From: Acidimicrobiaceae bacterium
GTDB taxonomy: Bacteria; Actinomycetota; Acidimicrobiia; Acidimicrobiales; Palsa-688
Reading direction: 5' to 3'
Assembly: GCA_030838025.1 (NCBI GenBank)
Contig: JAUTXM010000403.1
Coordinates: 1-6,381, forward strand
Length of the DNA stretch: 6,381 nt
The position numbers and the translations under genes were made by a program. Positions 5,510 through 6,381 of this stretch are shown here, one piece after another; position 1 is the stretch's first letter; each line of letters opens with the position of its first letter. A model generated the notes under the pieces. It was not told where the DNA came from and made no database searches. It was given only the letters and a program-made list of their open reading frames with translations.

Positions 5510-6381
5510 ATGGGGCGCTCCACCGCCCACCGGTCCCGCGCCCGGCGGGGGGAAGGCCCCCGGTTGCGGGCCGAGATTCTGGAGGCGGCGGAGCGGCTGC
5601 TGATCGACAGCGGTGACGAGGCGGCGGTATCGATCCGGGCCGTGGCCCAGGCCGTCGGGGTCACGCCACCGTCGATTTACCTGCACTTCGCCGACCGCAG
5701 CGAGCTGATCTTCGCGGTGTGCGAGGAGCAGTTCCGCCATCTCGACGAGGCGATGGAGCAGGCGGTGGTGGGCGTCACTGACCCCTGGGAACGCATCGAG
5801 CGGCGGGGCCGGGCGTATGTCGAGTTCGGGCTGACCAACCCCGAGCACTACCGCATCCTGTTCACCACCCGCCCCGATCTGACGCCGGAGCGGTTCGTGG
5901 ACGAGCGGCTCATCGCCACCTCGGCCTTCGGGCATTTGATCGAGGATCTGCAGTCGGCGGCGGCCGCAGGCCAGCTTGGGGCCGGGTCCGGCTCGGCCCT
6001 GGAAGACGCTGCCCTGGTGGCCAGCGGGTTGTGGATGATGGTGCACGGGATCACGTCGCTGCTCATCGCCAAGCCCGACTTTCCCTGGCCCGACCGCACC
6101 CGGCTGATCAACCACGCCCTGGAGACCTACGGCGCGGGCCTCCGCGCCGGGTCGCCCCCCGTTGCGCCCGGGTCGGCGGGGTCGCCTCCGGTTGCGCCCG
6201 GGTCGGGGTCGCCTCCGGTTGTGCCCGGGTCGCCGGGGTCGCCTCCTGGTTCGGCCGAGTCGCCTTCGGGGTCGCCTGGGTCGCTTCCGGGTTCGACCGG
6301 TTCGCCCGGTTCGCCCGGTCCGACTGGGCCGCCGTCCGGTTCACCCGGTCCGACTGGGCCGCCGTCCGATTCGCCCGATTC
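5510..6381 (+). CDS. TetR/AcrR-family regulator, WHG-type ligand domain, 3' partial
   Basis: This is a cytoplasmic DNA-binding repressor, probably of its own operon. Residues 20-66 form the TetR helix-turn-helix domain: AEILEAAERLL (helix 1), then SIRAVAQAVGVTPPSIYLHFADRSEL (41-66), the canonical recognition region with its Tyr-x-His-Phe. Residues 93-210 match the WHG-type ligand domain, including RAYVEFGLTNPEHYRILF (101-118) and the naming WMMVHG (175-180). Residues 1-18 are a basic arm. The core ends near residue 210, about normal length. A Gly-Ser-Pro tail then runs to the window edge without a stop (290 full codons plus two bases). The ATG has no good Shine-Dalgarno; the GAGGAGG at 5474-5480 lies inside the exporter gene, too far upstream, so translation may be coupled to exporter termination. 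The gap is 21 nt and both genes share a frame. Family secure; ligand unknown. Confidence 0.92.
   Translation, partial: MGRSTAHRSRARRGEGPRLRAEILEAAERLLIDSGDEAAVSIRAVAQAVGVTPPSIYLHFADRSELIFAVCEEQFRHLDEAMEQAVVGVTDPWERIERRGRAYVEFGLTNPEHYRILFTTRPDLTPERFVDERLIATSAFGHLIEDLQSAAAAGQLGAGSGSALEDAALVASGLWMMVHGITSLLIAKPDFPWPDRTRLINHALETYGAGLRAGSPPVAPGSAGSPPVAPGSGSPPVVPGSPGSPPGSAESPSGSPGSLPGSTGSPGSPGPTGPPSGSPGPTGPPSDSPD
6149..6381 (+). repeat. Gly-Ser-Pro, collagen-like repeat tail of the regulator gene
   Basis: From residue 214 the regulator frame is built from GGGTCGCCTCCGG-type units. Early copies encode GSPPVAPGS (6149-6175 and 6182-6208) and a GSPPVVPGS variant (6212-6238). The end holds two identical 25-base blocks 30 bp apart (6314-6338 and 6344-6368), coding SPGPTGPPS twice. 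Runs of Gly-X-Y triplets (GSTGSPGSPGPTGPP, then GSPGPTGPP) resemble bacterial collagen-like sequence with a one-residue break. The array continues past the window. It is fully in frame with the regulator, and no stop occurs in that frame. Confidence 0.88.

Overview
The window is a high-GC stretch with GC-rich third codon positions, good AAGGAG-type ribosome binding sites and four plus-strand genes. Gene content (a large GT-C membrane glycosyltransferase, an MMPL/RND exporter and a WHG-type TetR regulator) and base composition suggest an actinobacterium, perhaps an environmental lineage such as Acidimicrobiia. The lineage is inference; no marker gene is present.

Layout. (a) Bases 2-2200: a polytopic glycosyltransferase-39-like protein with a Pro/Val/Glu repeat tract before its first membrane segment and a beta-rich extracytoplasmic C-terminal part. 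Its reading frame is open at the left edge, so the true start is unresolved. (b) 2311-2604: a small, acidic, probably disordered 97-residue protein with a near-ideal ribosome binding site. A bulged 10-bp hairpin straddles its stop codon. (c) 2605-3043: mostly noncoding. It holds a possible 13-codon ORF with its own Shine-Dalgarno sequence, a strong GC hairpin (probable terminator), and a putative promoter containing a 16-bp imperfect palindrome that could be a TetR-type operator. (d) 3044-5488: an 814-residue MMPL-family exporter with the two canonical Asp-Tyr pairs and a Gln-Gly / Gln-Ala-Gln-Ser repeat inserted in its first extracytoplasmic domain. (e) 5510 to the right edge: a TetR/AcrR-family regulator with a WHG-type ligand domain. 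It starts 21 nt after the exporter stop and runs off the window through a Gly-Ser-Pro collagen-like tail.

The exporter and regulator look like one operon. By analogy with other TetR-exporter pairs, the regulator probably represses the promoter at about 2975-3003 and is relieved by a small-molecule ligand, perhaps an exported substrate. The glycosyltransferase and the small acidic protein have no evident functional link to that pair.

The most unusual property is shared: all three large genes carry in-frame tandem low-complexity expansions (units of 6, 9, 12, 15 or about 30 bp, all multiples of three) placed in loops or termini rather than in the conserved cores. I see no clearly new defence, mobile or RNA-guided system here. 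The repeat expansions, the collagen-like tail on a cytoplasmic regulator and the candidate operator are what deserve a second look.
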